Shown here: one piece after another, positions 1 through 10,030 of the stretch
Position numbering within the stretch: position 1 is the stretch's first letter
How the letters are laid out: each line of letters opens with the position of its first letter
Source: Haliclona indistincta
Taxonomy: Eukaryota > Porifera > Demospongiae > Haplosclerida > Chalinidae
Reading direction: 5' to 3'
DNA length: 64,000 nt
NCBI GenBank assembly: GCA_964017065.1
Contig: OZ024785.1
Location: forward strand, 8,511,086 to 8,575,085
The notes under the pieces: generated by a model
What the model was told of the DNA's origin: nothing
The model's input: only the letters and a program-made list of their open reading frames with translations
Databases searched by the model: none
Program-made: the position numbers and the translations under genes

Positions 1-3000
1 ATATTAGAATACGTAGAGAGAATGCTTTCACAGTCCCAACGCTCTCCTGGCTTGCTTGTATCTTCTTCATGGCTACTGCAACTAGAGAGTTCTTCTTCTC
101 TGTCTCGCTCTCTCACAGACCCATCCGCAGTGCACTTCCCTAATTCTGCCGCCACATTTGACCAGCTAAAGAACCATAATGAACAAAGCAGCATTTTTGG
201 TAGTTTTGCTTCACCTAACAAGCCTGTCCTGGTGATGGCGCTCAAACTCAGTCACAGCTGCATTCAAAAGCATCTCTTCAGTCACTGCACTCTCCTCCTC
301 TTCCTCCTCCTCCAGAGCTCCAAGATCTTCATCATTGTACTCGCACATTAGCTACAAAAAACAGTGACAAGTCTTCTACACAACAAACTAGCAACTCACC
401 TCTTCAAATCTCTCATCGAGCATCGTCAAACCTGTGCAGAAAAATGCTTACTATAATCATGACCGTGTTGTTACCGTACCTTTATTACGAGGAACCACTG
501 AAGAACTGATGGAATACTCTGTAAACCGAGCAGTCTTTCTGGATTCAAAATCATCCTCCATCTCCTCCACCTCACTATCTTCTTGTGAAGAGCCAGAATG
601 AGTGAGAGGGGGAATGGCGGGGACTTCTGGGGGCAAAAAATCCCCCCTCGCTGTCCACCATAAGTGATCACCAGTCGATGACCTGTGGTCAACCACACCC
701 AATAACATCACTTTCCAACAGCACGACAAACAACGTACTCATCTTTGGTGCTTTTACCAGCTACTCCACAATTAGCCTACAAAAATAAAATTATTAACGT
801 GTGCAGAAATACTAAACTAATCTCTCACCAACATCACGAAATCATCTTCCAGATCACCTTCTTCTTCGTCCTCTTCTGCATTGTCTAGAGCTGCAACGAT
901 ATCAGGATCCCAGTCAGGTCGAGGCCCTATACCAATCATTGTAAAAACACTGACAATCTCCAGTGGCAAGACTCAGCCGGCAAGACTCTGTTACCTTCAG
1001 CCGGCAAGACTCTGTTGAGTTTCTGTGCTGTTCTAACCTCACTGCCAAACAACTCGGACGGAAGAGAAAGCTGCAAAAAAATTATTAAATATTTTGTTCA
1101 TAATAATAAAATTAATTGTAGTAGAGGTCTTGATTAAGATTTTGTATGCATTTAATTTAGGAGAGGATAACTCAACTGTTTTAGGGTAATTTGACCCCAA
1201 GGAATAAGATGTGATATGTGCCAAATTGTCTATCCGCTGCGAAATACCCGAAAATGACCACGCCCTTTTTATCGGCAGTGTCACTAACCATAATTGCTCT
1301 ATCTTCTTAACCATTAATTTTTAGTAACCTACTTTCTAGCAACTGTTCTAATGACCCTAAAGAATGTATATTGGGATGTGTGCCAAAACCAATATTCACT
1401 GCAAAAAAGCTACACCTTTTCAAGAAATGCATTAATATCTCTATTTTAAAGAGTTTAATATTTTAAGATTCTGATGGTTTGAACAAGAAGTCTTTTTGAT
1501 GTACCAACAAAAAGACGCAATTTATTAACTTGAGGAGTCACTTAAGTATCAGTATTTAGCATTACAAAAATGATGTCCACAAAAAATTACAGTGATAGGG
1601 TTTTTGCAGGATTCACCTCCATTACACTTTGCAGTATTTGTAACACTTGATTCCAGCTACCCAGCAGTGACATATCCATTCTTGTGGGCACATTTACCAC
1701 ATGCGTACAAGGATCAGGAAGGTCTTCAGGCTTGGGCAGGGGGGGGCAACTGCCCCCCCCTGCCCTATCGTAGTTATGCCACTGATTTCTAAACCATCTT
1801 CGAGTGGGGCTTGTATCCATAGCTGTTGTTGATAATAAATTATGTCCTTTGAATATGCTTTCTTGCAAAGCACCAAAGACGAGTACGTTGTTTTCTCAAA
1901 GTCCATTTTGAGGGAAATGCTATTAAAAGCAGCAAGACGCAAGTCATCAAAATTAATGTTTCTGAGTCTTTTGTTGGCTTGAGACACCTTACTACAGCAC
2001 TGGGGACAAGCTTGGAAGGTGTCTCCCTGCACTCAGTGCTCTGACTGGATGTGATACAACTAGCAAGATTTCTACAAAGCATGCAGCAATGAAAGCTATC
2101 CACAACAATTTAACACTGATACAGGTCTTCAACAACTCAGAGTTGACAGAGAGCATGTTATCTAGTAAGGTGTCAAATCAAAGATGTTTACGTTAATGAC
2201 AAATCAATGATGGACACCTTACTGTTGTGACTAGTAATTCGCTGTTTTGTTCAATATAAGGATCTCATTGGATTCTAGCAAACAATTTTGGCTTCAAGCT
2301 CAGTTTTCACAGTCACAACAGCTGTGGTAATGATAGTCTTAGCTTTGATAGTTTCAGTAACATCTACTGTAAGCCCTTATTACCGCCATGGCGGCAGCAT
2401 AAAGAATAGGACATATCCAGATTGGACAGATATGTTAATTTAACAGTGTGACAGCGGCCTTACAAGATACCATTAGGCGCGTCATGTTTTCTACAAATGA
2501 GGCTTAAGACTAAACTAAAACTCATCAGTGTGGTCTTTAGATCAAAAGGGTTACTCTAGATGTTCTTATTGCAACTATACAACCCCAAAACAGTTTTAAA
2601 CATGCCCCAAAACAGCAGGGGCGTAACTAGAGATTTGGAACCTAGGAGGTGCGCGCTTGCGCGCACGCGATTTTGGGAAATAACTAATTAATATTCATTA
2701 GATTTCGTCATTTTACTGCCTCGTAGCAGCGCGCCATTGCATGGCGAAATAGCGTACGTAGCCTAGATGGAGTGGAGAGCACGATGGAGACAGCTGTGTC
2801 AGGCAAGACAGCTGTACTAGGCAAGGTATATACGTTAATAAAAATTTTGGTTGGGCAAAAGCGAGGAGGCAAGTGCCTCCTCTGCCTCACGGTAGTTACG
2901 CTACTGAAACAGTTTTAAAAAGCCTTTTAAAAGGGTCAGGTAGCTCTAAATTTGATTGTGAATTCCCCCGAGACACACCTCAGGCAGAGCTGAACCAGGC

Positions 3001-3344
3001 TCCTGCAAATGCTGAAGATAGTTGTAATCGTCTTCAAAATAGATTCCATATTTTTCTTGCTCCTCTTTCCGTCTACTAGTACCTGACCCGCCTCCACCAC
3101 TATTATCCTGAACAAGAAAAAGGTTTAATCTTGTGTAACTGATACCAATAATAATTCTTACAGCAGATGCATGGAGCACCATCTGTGGTTGGTGTGGATC
3201 GTTAGCTAAAACATCCTTTTGACTGCGATGAACTAACTTATAAGTTGTCGCATTCTTCTTGTCAATGAACCGTTTGGTCTTTTTACGCCCCTGTATAGAA
3301 CAGTAGAAAGGAAACAGGCAGAATGAAGACAGACTTACTGGCAT
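1..3344 (-). CDS. LTV1: LTV1 ribosome biogenesis factor, 3' part beyond window
   Basis: LTV1 is a conserved 40S pre-ribosomal subunit assembly/export factor. Ten exons fit in phase on the minus strand: 3339-3344 (ATGCCA), 3162-3290, 2979-3107, 995-1070, 829-926, 739-776, 480-682, 400-431, 215-351, and 1-165, which continues past the left edge. They give about 337 residues. Family hallmarks are visible: a basic N-terminus followed by KLVHRSQKDVLANDP, then EKYGIYFEDDYNYLQHL, LPSELFGSEV, GPRPDWDPDIVAALDN, ARFTEYSISSSV, LDERFEE, a glutamate-rich stretch, and ERWDCESILSTYSN at the edge. Compared with animal relatives as I remember them, the linker between exons 3 and 4 is short. The first coding exon holds only two codons, so the start depends on the GTAAGT donor directly after ATGCCA. 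The basic C-terminal region lies outside the window. Confidence 0.93.
1071..2978. other. LTV1 intron 3 with transposon debris
   Basis: This 1.9-kb intron is far longer than its neighbours. It holds a hAT-like terminus (CGTAGTTATGCCACTG, 1769-1784) next to a G/C homopolymer-rich palindrome (about 1736-1763) and a complete short hAT-like element at 2616-2906. Minus-strand open frames around 1694-2103 resemble no family I know and lack good context; I read them as repeat remnants. I see nothing functional in 1071-1590. Confidence 0.6.
2616..2906. mobile_element. hAT-like non-autonomous element
   Basis: The ends are imperfect inverted copies: CAGGGGCGTAACTAG on the left and GTAGTTACGCTACTG on the right. 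Inside are GC-rich, purine/pyrimidine alternating stretches (GCGCGCTTGCGCGCACGCG). No coding sequence is visible. The flanks share AAACAG but not a clean 8-bp duplication. The ends match those of the element at 62793-63399, so both belong to one dispersed family. Confidence 0.6.
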
Positions 3345-3483
3345 TGCTACACGTGCACCGCGGTGACCTTTTCAATCCGATCCTCATCCGGGAGGTGCTA
3401 GTGAGCATGCGCAAATTATAGACTAGTTTGCAAAATATTGACGCAGCAACCGAAAAAGTTGCAAGCCCTATAAACGTGACAAG
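3345..3483. promoter_or_regulatory. Shared upstream region, LTV1 and receptor gene
   Basis: The LTV1 start codon (3344, minus) and the receptor start codon (3484, plus) are 139 bp apart and point away from each other, so both promoters must lie in this stretch. I see no TATA box. The interval includes CACGTG-like and GC-rich patches. Confidence 0.55.
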
Positions 3484-4317
3484 ATGCCAAGGGTTGGCTG
3501 CCTTCCGCTGCTGGTATTGCTCATCGCTGCTGTTGTCTGGAGATCGGTGAGTGCGTTACTGTAAGGGTTGAACTCTGCGTGTCCTAGGCTCAGCTTTGTT
3601 TGCATTTCACGGCTCGTTTGCTTGTGCATATCCGTCTGTTGAAAAACAAGCTTGACTATAATCAGCTGTTAGCATTGCATGTGAAGAACTGCCTGTTTCA
3701 CAAAATGCACCCATTGTTACTGGTTGTAGCATAAGATAATATTGTGGCGAGGTGTTGTGTCAATTCGATCACTATTCTGGTTACCGTACTATGCTATTAC
3801 CATACATGATGACGGTACCCTCGATCGATACATGGTCAGATTGTCCAGAAGTAGTATCTTCATAGGCAATCAAACCATAGAGTAGGATATGAAATCATTT
3901 AACATCAGTACAGCAGCATTATGGCGGCATATAGTGAGAGCCGTCAAATTTTTCCAACATTCTAAAGGGCATTATAAGTGATTTGCACAGCATTGTTGAC
4001 ATGTGATCAATTATAATATTTTGTGTGTAAGTATTCACATGTCTGCATGATGTGACCCATGGCAATGAACTTGGCTAGTTTGCAAACAAGCTAGACATGT
4101 TCACATGAGCTGAGGTACATGAGGTGTTTAGGAACCTACATCCAAGGGAAGTTAGTAAAAATGAATCTGTAGTACATTGGGTTTATCCAAAACTACTTCC
4201 TCAATCATGTTCATGCACATGTTACGTTGTTTACATGTCATATAATTATCACAGTGTTTGTGGTTTGTATGTTTTTCTACTTTTCAATTCTTCTCTATCT
4301 GTCCTCCCTCCATTGTC

Positions 4318-4370
<53 letters not shown>

Positions 4371-6498
4371 GATCTCCAACTTTTAATGAGGGTGTATAAT
4401 AATTATGCAAAGGTGGAGGGTTAGACTTAGTCCTGAAAGTGCCTATATGTTCTACAAAAACATAGCGCATAAATTCATGGGTCTAACACGTCTCTCTCTC
4501 TCTCTCTCAGCACGCAGCAGGCAGTGGTGATGTATGTTCAATGCAAGACTGTTCTGCCTGTCCAAATGGAATGTTTTGCTCTTCTGATTCGTCTGCCAGT
4601 AACGACAGCAGCTCGGCTCAATGCAGTACCTGTCATACAGAATGTAATGAATGCTATGGACCTTCCGATAATCAGTGCTTCAACTGTACCAATCTATACA
4701 TGTCACTGGGTATGCTGACTTTCGAACCATGTCAAAATGCTTCATCGAATAATAGACTGCTGTGTGTCAGCCAGTGCCCGAGCAATACTGTACAGTCTGG
4801 AATGGAGTGTGTATGTAGAAATGGAACCTTTCTAATGGGGACTGAATGTGTGCCTTGTGTTGATGGCTGTACGAAGTGTGTCAACAATACTCAAGCTGGC
4901 TGTTTGGTGTGTCCGCTCCGCCAACAAGGAGTCTGTGTGGCTGAATGTACCAATGGAACTAAACCTGGTGGATCCTTATGCACTGTCCCTCTGTAAGTTT
5001 GTGTAAGGGGTTAATGTTAGGTTTACACAGTAATCACCATTGGATACACCTGTTGTGTGGGAGTATACAGCTTGTGAACATACTCTATTTACATGCAGAC
5101 TGCCATTTGATGACTATTGGGTTTACGTCATAATCGGTGGCGGAGCAGGTCTCATATTGCTGGTCACCATTGTCTGTCTGACATGTGTGCTCTGCTGTTG
5201 CTGCTGTCGAAGAAGAAGACGCAAGAAGCATCGTCTAGTTAACTCGGATAGTGTCTTGCGGCAGAATGTTGATGATGGGCATGGAACAATGAGCGCCTCA
5301 TTTAGGCTTGTTCCTCAATCAAACACAGCTAACAGATGGAGAAGAAGTGACAGGATTGATGCAAAAGTAAGTAAGAAGTGAAGTGCTTCTAAACAACACT
5401 AGCCAACACTTGCACACATAGTGGAACTGACACGCCCTAAGACATTCATTAAAGACATTCGCTCAATCCAGACACCACAATCGTGTCAGGACTATGCCCA
5501 CAAATAGCATTCTAATTATTTTGATAAATGTCCTGATTTTAAGGTTCATTAAACATGCAAATTGTCAATAGTTTGAGATCACCACATCCGTATTGAACTT
5601 GTTACAAAGATGGGTTTGATAGTTTGATGTTTCATTGTGGTGGGTTCTATTTTAATGATCTTATTGCTTGTCTCTACAGATATCTCAGACCAGTATGGAA
5701 GACCAGGTCTACTTGCAATCAGTCAATAAATCACTAGATCCTTACTCAGCTCAGAGCACTTCGACGAGTAACGGCAACTCACAATCATCTCACACTCCTT
5801 CGGAACCTCAAGAGCGCGAGAGATTAGAGTCTGCATATGTGAAAATGATCGGCGTCAAATCAGACGACATGACCCAGCAGCTTCTTACCTCTCCACTTCC
5901 TCCTCACTTACCAAGTGGTCGTACTCACTCAGATGTACCTCCATCGAATCACAAGCAATTTTCTGAAAATCGGACCAACAACACAATGCCTGTCGGAAGA
6001 GTTACTGTAGCGACCAACTTTGGTGACCAAGACGAGGAAGACCAGGAGGAGTACATAGACCCAAGAGAATTGAGAGATAAATCTGAAGAGGACTATTATT
6101 ATAACCACGAGTTTGTTGATCAGTACAGAAGGGACGAGGCATCACAGCAAGAGACCTACGAAGTGCCTCGTGAATTGGGTTATGGAGACAATCCAACTGT
6201 ACCACCTCGTGGTGTGGTATGTGCTCCTAACAGCAGTCAAACTGCTGAAGACGAGCCGCATGAAAGGCACGATACCTTGGACAACGAGTACGTCCACATG
6301 AAGCCGCAAGTCATACAAGAAGACGACGGACATAGCTACATTAATGTGCCTTCTAGGAAAGCAGGTCGATCGATCACAATGCCTCAGATACAAACTCCTC
6401 CTCCAGCTGATGATGAGGACGATGACAGACCAGAATACTATAACATACATCATCATAGATCACAACCTACTGAAGATATGTACTCCAACTTATCTTGA
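3484..6498 (+). CDS. Single-pass Cys-rich receptor with SH2-docking tail, no kinase
   Basis: Four exons in phase (3484-3546, 4511-4992, 5099-5366, 5680-6498) encode 543 residues. Exon 1 is a 21-residue signal peptide. Residues about 28-180 carry furin/growth-factor-receptor-like cysteine spacing (CSACPNGMFC, CSTCHTECNECYG, CVPCVDGCTKC) and several N-x-S/T sites. The single membrane span is about 190-212, followed by a five-cysteine stretch (possible palmitoylation) and RRRRRKK. The tail of about 325 residues has no kinase domain but many tyrosines in known SH2-ligand contexts: YVKM and YVHM (YxxM, PI3-kinase p85 type), YINV, YYNI, YYNH and YSNL (YxN, Grb2 type), and YEVP (YxxP, Crk type), in an acidic setting. 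I do not recognise a named orthologue. By analogy it is probably a transmembrane docking protein phosphorylated by another kinase; this is inference. It is tail-to-tail with PAQR4. Confidence 0.88.
4318..4368. repeat. (CT)n microsatellite in intron 1
   Basis: About 25 consecutive CT units, with a shorter CT run at 4493-4507 serving as the polypyrimidine tract before the exon 2 acceptor. Long CT runs commonly vary in length. Confidence 0.95.
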
Positions 6499-6657
6499 AA
6501 CTTATGCTCAATCTAGTTCTTTTGAGACAAGATGAAAAATTATTAGCTCATTATCACATTTTGTCATGTTCTGTTGCTTCTTGTGTAAGATTTCTGTTTT
6601 TTTTACAACCATTAATTAGTTTGTGGTGAGAGTGCATGTGTGACATAATGTTGAACC

Positions 6658-6663
6658 AATAAA
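6658..6663 (+). terminator. Poly(A) signal of receptor gene
   Basis: AATAAA lies 160 bp after the stop codon of the receptor gene and about 75 bp before the stop of the converging PAQR4 gene. Confidence 0.65.
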
Positions 6664-6738
6664 TTATTTTCGTGACAGTTCAGTTGAAGGAAAAATAGTC
6701 TTGCTAAAATTTGTCTGATGAAAATAAAATTAATAATA

Positions 6739-7623
6739 CTATTGACATGTTGGTCCTGAATTGAGCCATTCCATATCTAATAGGAAGGCTTGCCCACCAA
6801 GATGAATGCATACGATTGCTGCTATATGCATCAAGCTGTGTCCGTTGAAAATGTAGTCCAGTTTCCCTGGAAACCATCGCTCTGGGATATGAAATGCATT
6901 GATGACCGCTGCCGGTCCTGCAATGATCTCAATGAGGACGTACAACCATATGCTTGCAAGATACCCAGTACCTATAGGGGACAGCCTTAAGATGAGTCCT
7001 ATTAACCTGAATATGTACTGCATAGTCAGGGCTACCACACGGCCCTGCTTGTTAGTCGACTTCATTAGAGCATAAAGCACTGCAGTGGAAACCAACGTGT
7101 ACACAAGGAGATAAGAGTCCCTCAAAACAGGCCAGCAGTACAGACCGGTGTACATCACAGGGATAGTGGCGAGAGTAGTCGTCGTCCACACTCCAAAAAC
7201 ATCTACTTTCAACAAGTGGTTGTAGACCGCAGGCCCACCGCAGTGGCACATGAAGACGTGATAAACAACGCTCAAGAAGAAAGGCAGCAGTGTCGTCACA
7301 TAATTTAGATAGATAAGTAGTGTGAATTGTTCATATTGCCAAACTACTGTATGGGTAGCGAGAACATACAGAAAGTAGCAGAATGCGAAACCTGCGTAAA
7401 AGAAATGTCATGTACATTGTAGTATCATAGATATTAAAGATACATGGTAGTATGTCTATGATGTAAGTAGCTCACCGTGGCTGTAAATATTGAATGACTC
7501 GTTGTGTAGGTGAAAGACTGAATCGAGGCATTGTAGCAGTGACAAAGGACGGCGGTAACCATTTGCAATGTAACGATTGAACTGCAAATGTCGAGGGAGT
7601 TGATCTATGCGACACAGACGCAT
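6739..7623 (-). CDS. PAQR4: PAQR4-like seven-span membrane hydrolase/receptor
   Basis: Two exons (7476-7623 and 6739-7391, phase 1) give 266 residues, close to PAQR4 length. The start is HLQFNRYIANGYRRP, then a CLxSxFxLHNExxNIYxHG block. The three metal-site motifs of the PAQR family are present: SVVYHVFMCHCGG (Ser/His), LLKVDVFG (Asp) and FNGHSLMHI (HxxxH). The run IPERWFPGKLDY and the MCHxGGxAVY pattern are specific to PAQR4, whose mammalian members have been linked to ceramide metabolism. About seven hydrophobic segments are visible. I chose the ATG at 7623 because an in-frame stop lies further upstream (7741-7743) with only non-ATG codons between. It is head-to-head with the small gene at 8017. 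Confidence 0.88.
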
Positions 7624-8016
7624 AGTTGGATCATCACTCTGTTTGGTCAAAAGTAGGTGGGGCTCATAAAATTTTGCGCTGTGTTCTAAATAATGCTCAC
7701 CATTTTCTTCACTCCAGTTGTCCCAGCATTGGAGCAAGCATTATGGAACGCGCTCCAGCTGTGTTCATCTATTGTCATAAATAATACTAAACTATCATGA
7801 ATATGTCATGTAAGAAACTAGAAAGCACGCCGTTTGTCAATAAACATAAACATTGCATGCATTGTTCCGGAATTTTCCCAATAAAACGTCATAACTCCGT
7901 CACGTACGTATTCATGAAGGCGAGCTCAGCTCGTGCATGCGTGGTTGGTAAACAATCTGATTATTTAGCTGGACTGACTGATCTGAGAAGCAGTCGTCGT
8001 ATCGTCGCTGCCCAAA

Positions 8017-8301
8017 ATGAGTGCCGTGCCCTTCTACGCCATTAACACGTCAACCCGGATCTGGGAGAGTCCAAAACTCAGAGGTCAGTAGTCTCTGCTG
8101 TGCTTTCGATGTCGTTCCATTATCTATGGTTGTTCACTACTTCCTACAGATGCACGAACTCGTGCCTCGTCTCTACACAGCTCTTCGATGCCTAATGCAG
8201 CTGCAACTACCAACGCTGCTAACAGGGAGCGCTCCAGCTCAACATCGCAAGCCCCTGCTACTATGCAGCAACAATCTACAAACAGCAACAAGCACTTATG
8301 A
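8017..8301 (+). CDS. Small Ser/Asn/Gln-rich protein, unknown
   Basis: Two exons in phase (8017-8083 and 8150-8301, 66-bp GT-AG intron) encode 72 residues. The first 22 residues (MSAVPFYAINTSTRIWESPK...) look structured and aromatic. The rest is low-complexity serine, alanine, threonine, asparagine and glutamine, ending NSNKHL. I do not recognise the family. Support comes from the clean donor (G|GTCAGT) and acceptor (CCTACAG), a frame held across the intron, and its placement as the divergent partner of PAQR4. Alternatively this is part of a longer transcript whose other exons I missed. Confidence 0.45.
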
Positions 8302-8680
8302 CGCCTGACCAACAACAAACACTCGTCTTGTCGACACTCACCTCCCCGACTTTCTCATACCACTATCATTATTGCTGTCTTGTGTCGAAGCTGTATCATA
8401 ATTTCGTACATTGAAAACATGATATTACCACCTTGTGGCGCTTATAGATCGTTAATTGCAACATCTGCATGCATTGTATAACAAGAGTAGTTGGCACTCT
8501 CAATGTACATAGGACATTAAGGAGGAAACATGTTTTAGTTATTATTATTACTGTTTCCGAGTTTATACATATGTACTGGAACATTCTTGCAAGACAATCT
8601 ACAGCTGAAAACACCACATGACTTGACTTGTGAATTTGATTATTTTTTGGGAAAAACAATTCAATAATTATAGGTGGTAT
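8302..8680. other. Convergent spacer, small gene and CMC1
   Basis: The stretch lies between the stop of the small gene and the stop of CMC1, which face each other. It is AT-rich. I see no gene or repeat in it. Confidence 0.5.
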
Positions 8681-9961
8681 CTAAGAGGGTTGAGATCGCC
8701 TGGACTTTTTCCTGATGCCGGTTTGTCTGAATTCTTCTCGTTCTCTCAGAAACTGCTCCTTGCAATCATCAAAGAATGCCTCATCATGATAACTAATAAC
8801 AGAACATGTCAATTGTTAATGAGAATTTAACCATACAAATCCTGATAGACCCATTGCATAGTCTAGTATATCTGATACATCTCCCCTCTGACAGTGTACA
8901 TGCTATGCAAACTAGCTTCCTAAAGTTGACTGCTTTTGTCACTGTGTAGGAGGTAGGAGAGTGTTAATATGGCGTCCAGTCACGTGATTTTGATCTCATA
9001 TGCAATGGGTCTATTCAGGAGCATATTGAGCCCATGAAGTAGGCGAGGGAACGTAAAACTCATGATACAACGCCGAAATCCAATCATGGCTACTGTCAGA
9101 CATAGGAACCATTGGTTGTCTCCTGTCTGCCGCTGCCAGGGTATGCTGGCTATGCTACTAGAAAACTATCCAGCACATGTGCTACAACTATGCAATAGTT
9201 ACGAGACAGAATGCAAATAACAGGTCCAAATTCCACTCTAGAGTCCAGTTAATGAGTCCAGAGTCCAGGTTTTGTATCATCCTGTCATCGCGTACCATCA
9301 TCATGAGACTGAACACTGGGTGTGTTCAATGCAATTTTCTCCTTATTTGGTCCGACAATACATCAGGAATTCGTCGTGTTATAAAACGTGCCCCTTCTAT
9401 TCAACACATCAAAATTTTTATTAGTAAAAATTTGTGCGCAATGCAAGGAATGTCACACCTAATTCTGCATGTGTACATTGCATGTATATTGTCTAGCATT
9501 AATAAATGAATTTCGGTCAAGTAATATCAATCCTGCGCAAGGTGATAACACGACTCCTACACATAGTGTGTCATGTAGATTAATGTTGCGTAGTATTATA
9601 ATTGCATTATAGACAATGCTACTAATACTCACTACGTTTGTAGACAAGCCTGCATCCTGCTATTTTGTTCCCGGCAAGACCAAACCACTGACAGAAGTCT
9701 CCCTCGTGCACAATCTTCAAATGCTATAGACAAAACGAGCAATAGACTATCGATTGTACATGAGCATGACAATGAAATCACTTACCAGCCACGTGTCAGT
9801 TCGTGCTTACCTTGCACATATTCACCGCATAGCTTCATCGCTCGCTCTTTCACTATCTTAGGAATCATTACGTCTAGTTCCACTTTTCTGAGCTCGTCTC
9901 CGGTTCCCACTTTAACGTAACCGCCAGGAGGCGCTCCATGTTGAGTCTCACCTTCACTCAT
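8681..9961 (-). CDS. CMC1: CMC1, twin CX9C mitochondrial protein
   Basis: Three exons in phase (9811-9961, 9636-9723, 8681-8792) give 116 residues, the usual CMC1 size. The core VELDVMIPKIVKERAMKLC leads into two CX9C motifs: C-GEYVQAFED-C and C-REQNSRMQA-C. The last exon reads YHDEAFFDDCKEQFLRERE then EFRQTGI, a strong family signature. CMC1 is an intermembrane-space protein that takes part in early cytochrome c oxidase (COX1) assembly and is imported through the MIA40 relay using those cysteine pairs. Intron 2 is about 840 bp. The start codon lies 69 bp from the FAF2 start on the other strand. Confidence 0.94.
8793..9635 (-). other. CMC1 intron 2, no gene seen
   Basis: The 843-bp intron between CMC1 exons 2 and 3 has a weak-looking donor (AC|GTAGTG) and an acceptor TTATTAG. 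It is AT-rich. Open frames inside have no recognisable family. Confidence 0.6.
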
Positions 9962-10030
9962 CTCAACAGACCACGCCTCTGCTTACACCCACATGTCATA
10001 GGCGTCAAGCAAGGCGTGCCTTTTGACAAC
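9962..10030. promoter_or_regulatory. 69-bp bidirectional promoter, CMC1/FAF2
   Basis: Only 69 bp separate the two divergent start codons, so core promoter and both 5' leaders must share or overlap this stretch or extend into the neighbouring coding exons. No TATA box is visible. Confidence 0.6.

Noticed and set aside
1694..2103. Minus-strand frames of 87-112 residues in LTV1 intron 3 as a separate gene.
   Set aside because: No family resemblance, no splice context, next to hAT-type ends; probably repeat debris.
4227..4470. Open frames over the CT microsatellite near 4.3 kb on both strands.
   Set aside because: They are low-complexity Leu/Ser or Arg/Glu runs inside intron 1 of the receptor gene.
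7624..7737. An extended N-terminus of PAQR4 starting at 7737.
   Set aside because: It begins with TTG directly after an in-frame stop. The ATG at 7623 gives the family-typical start.
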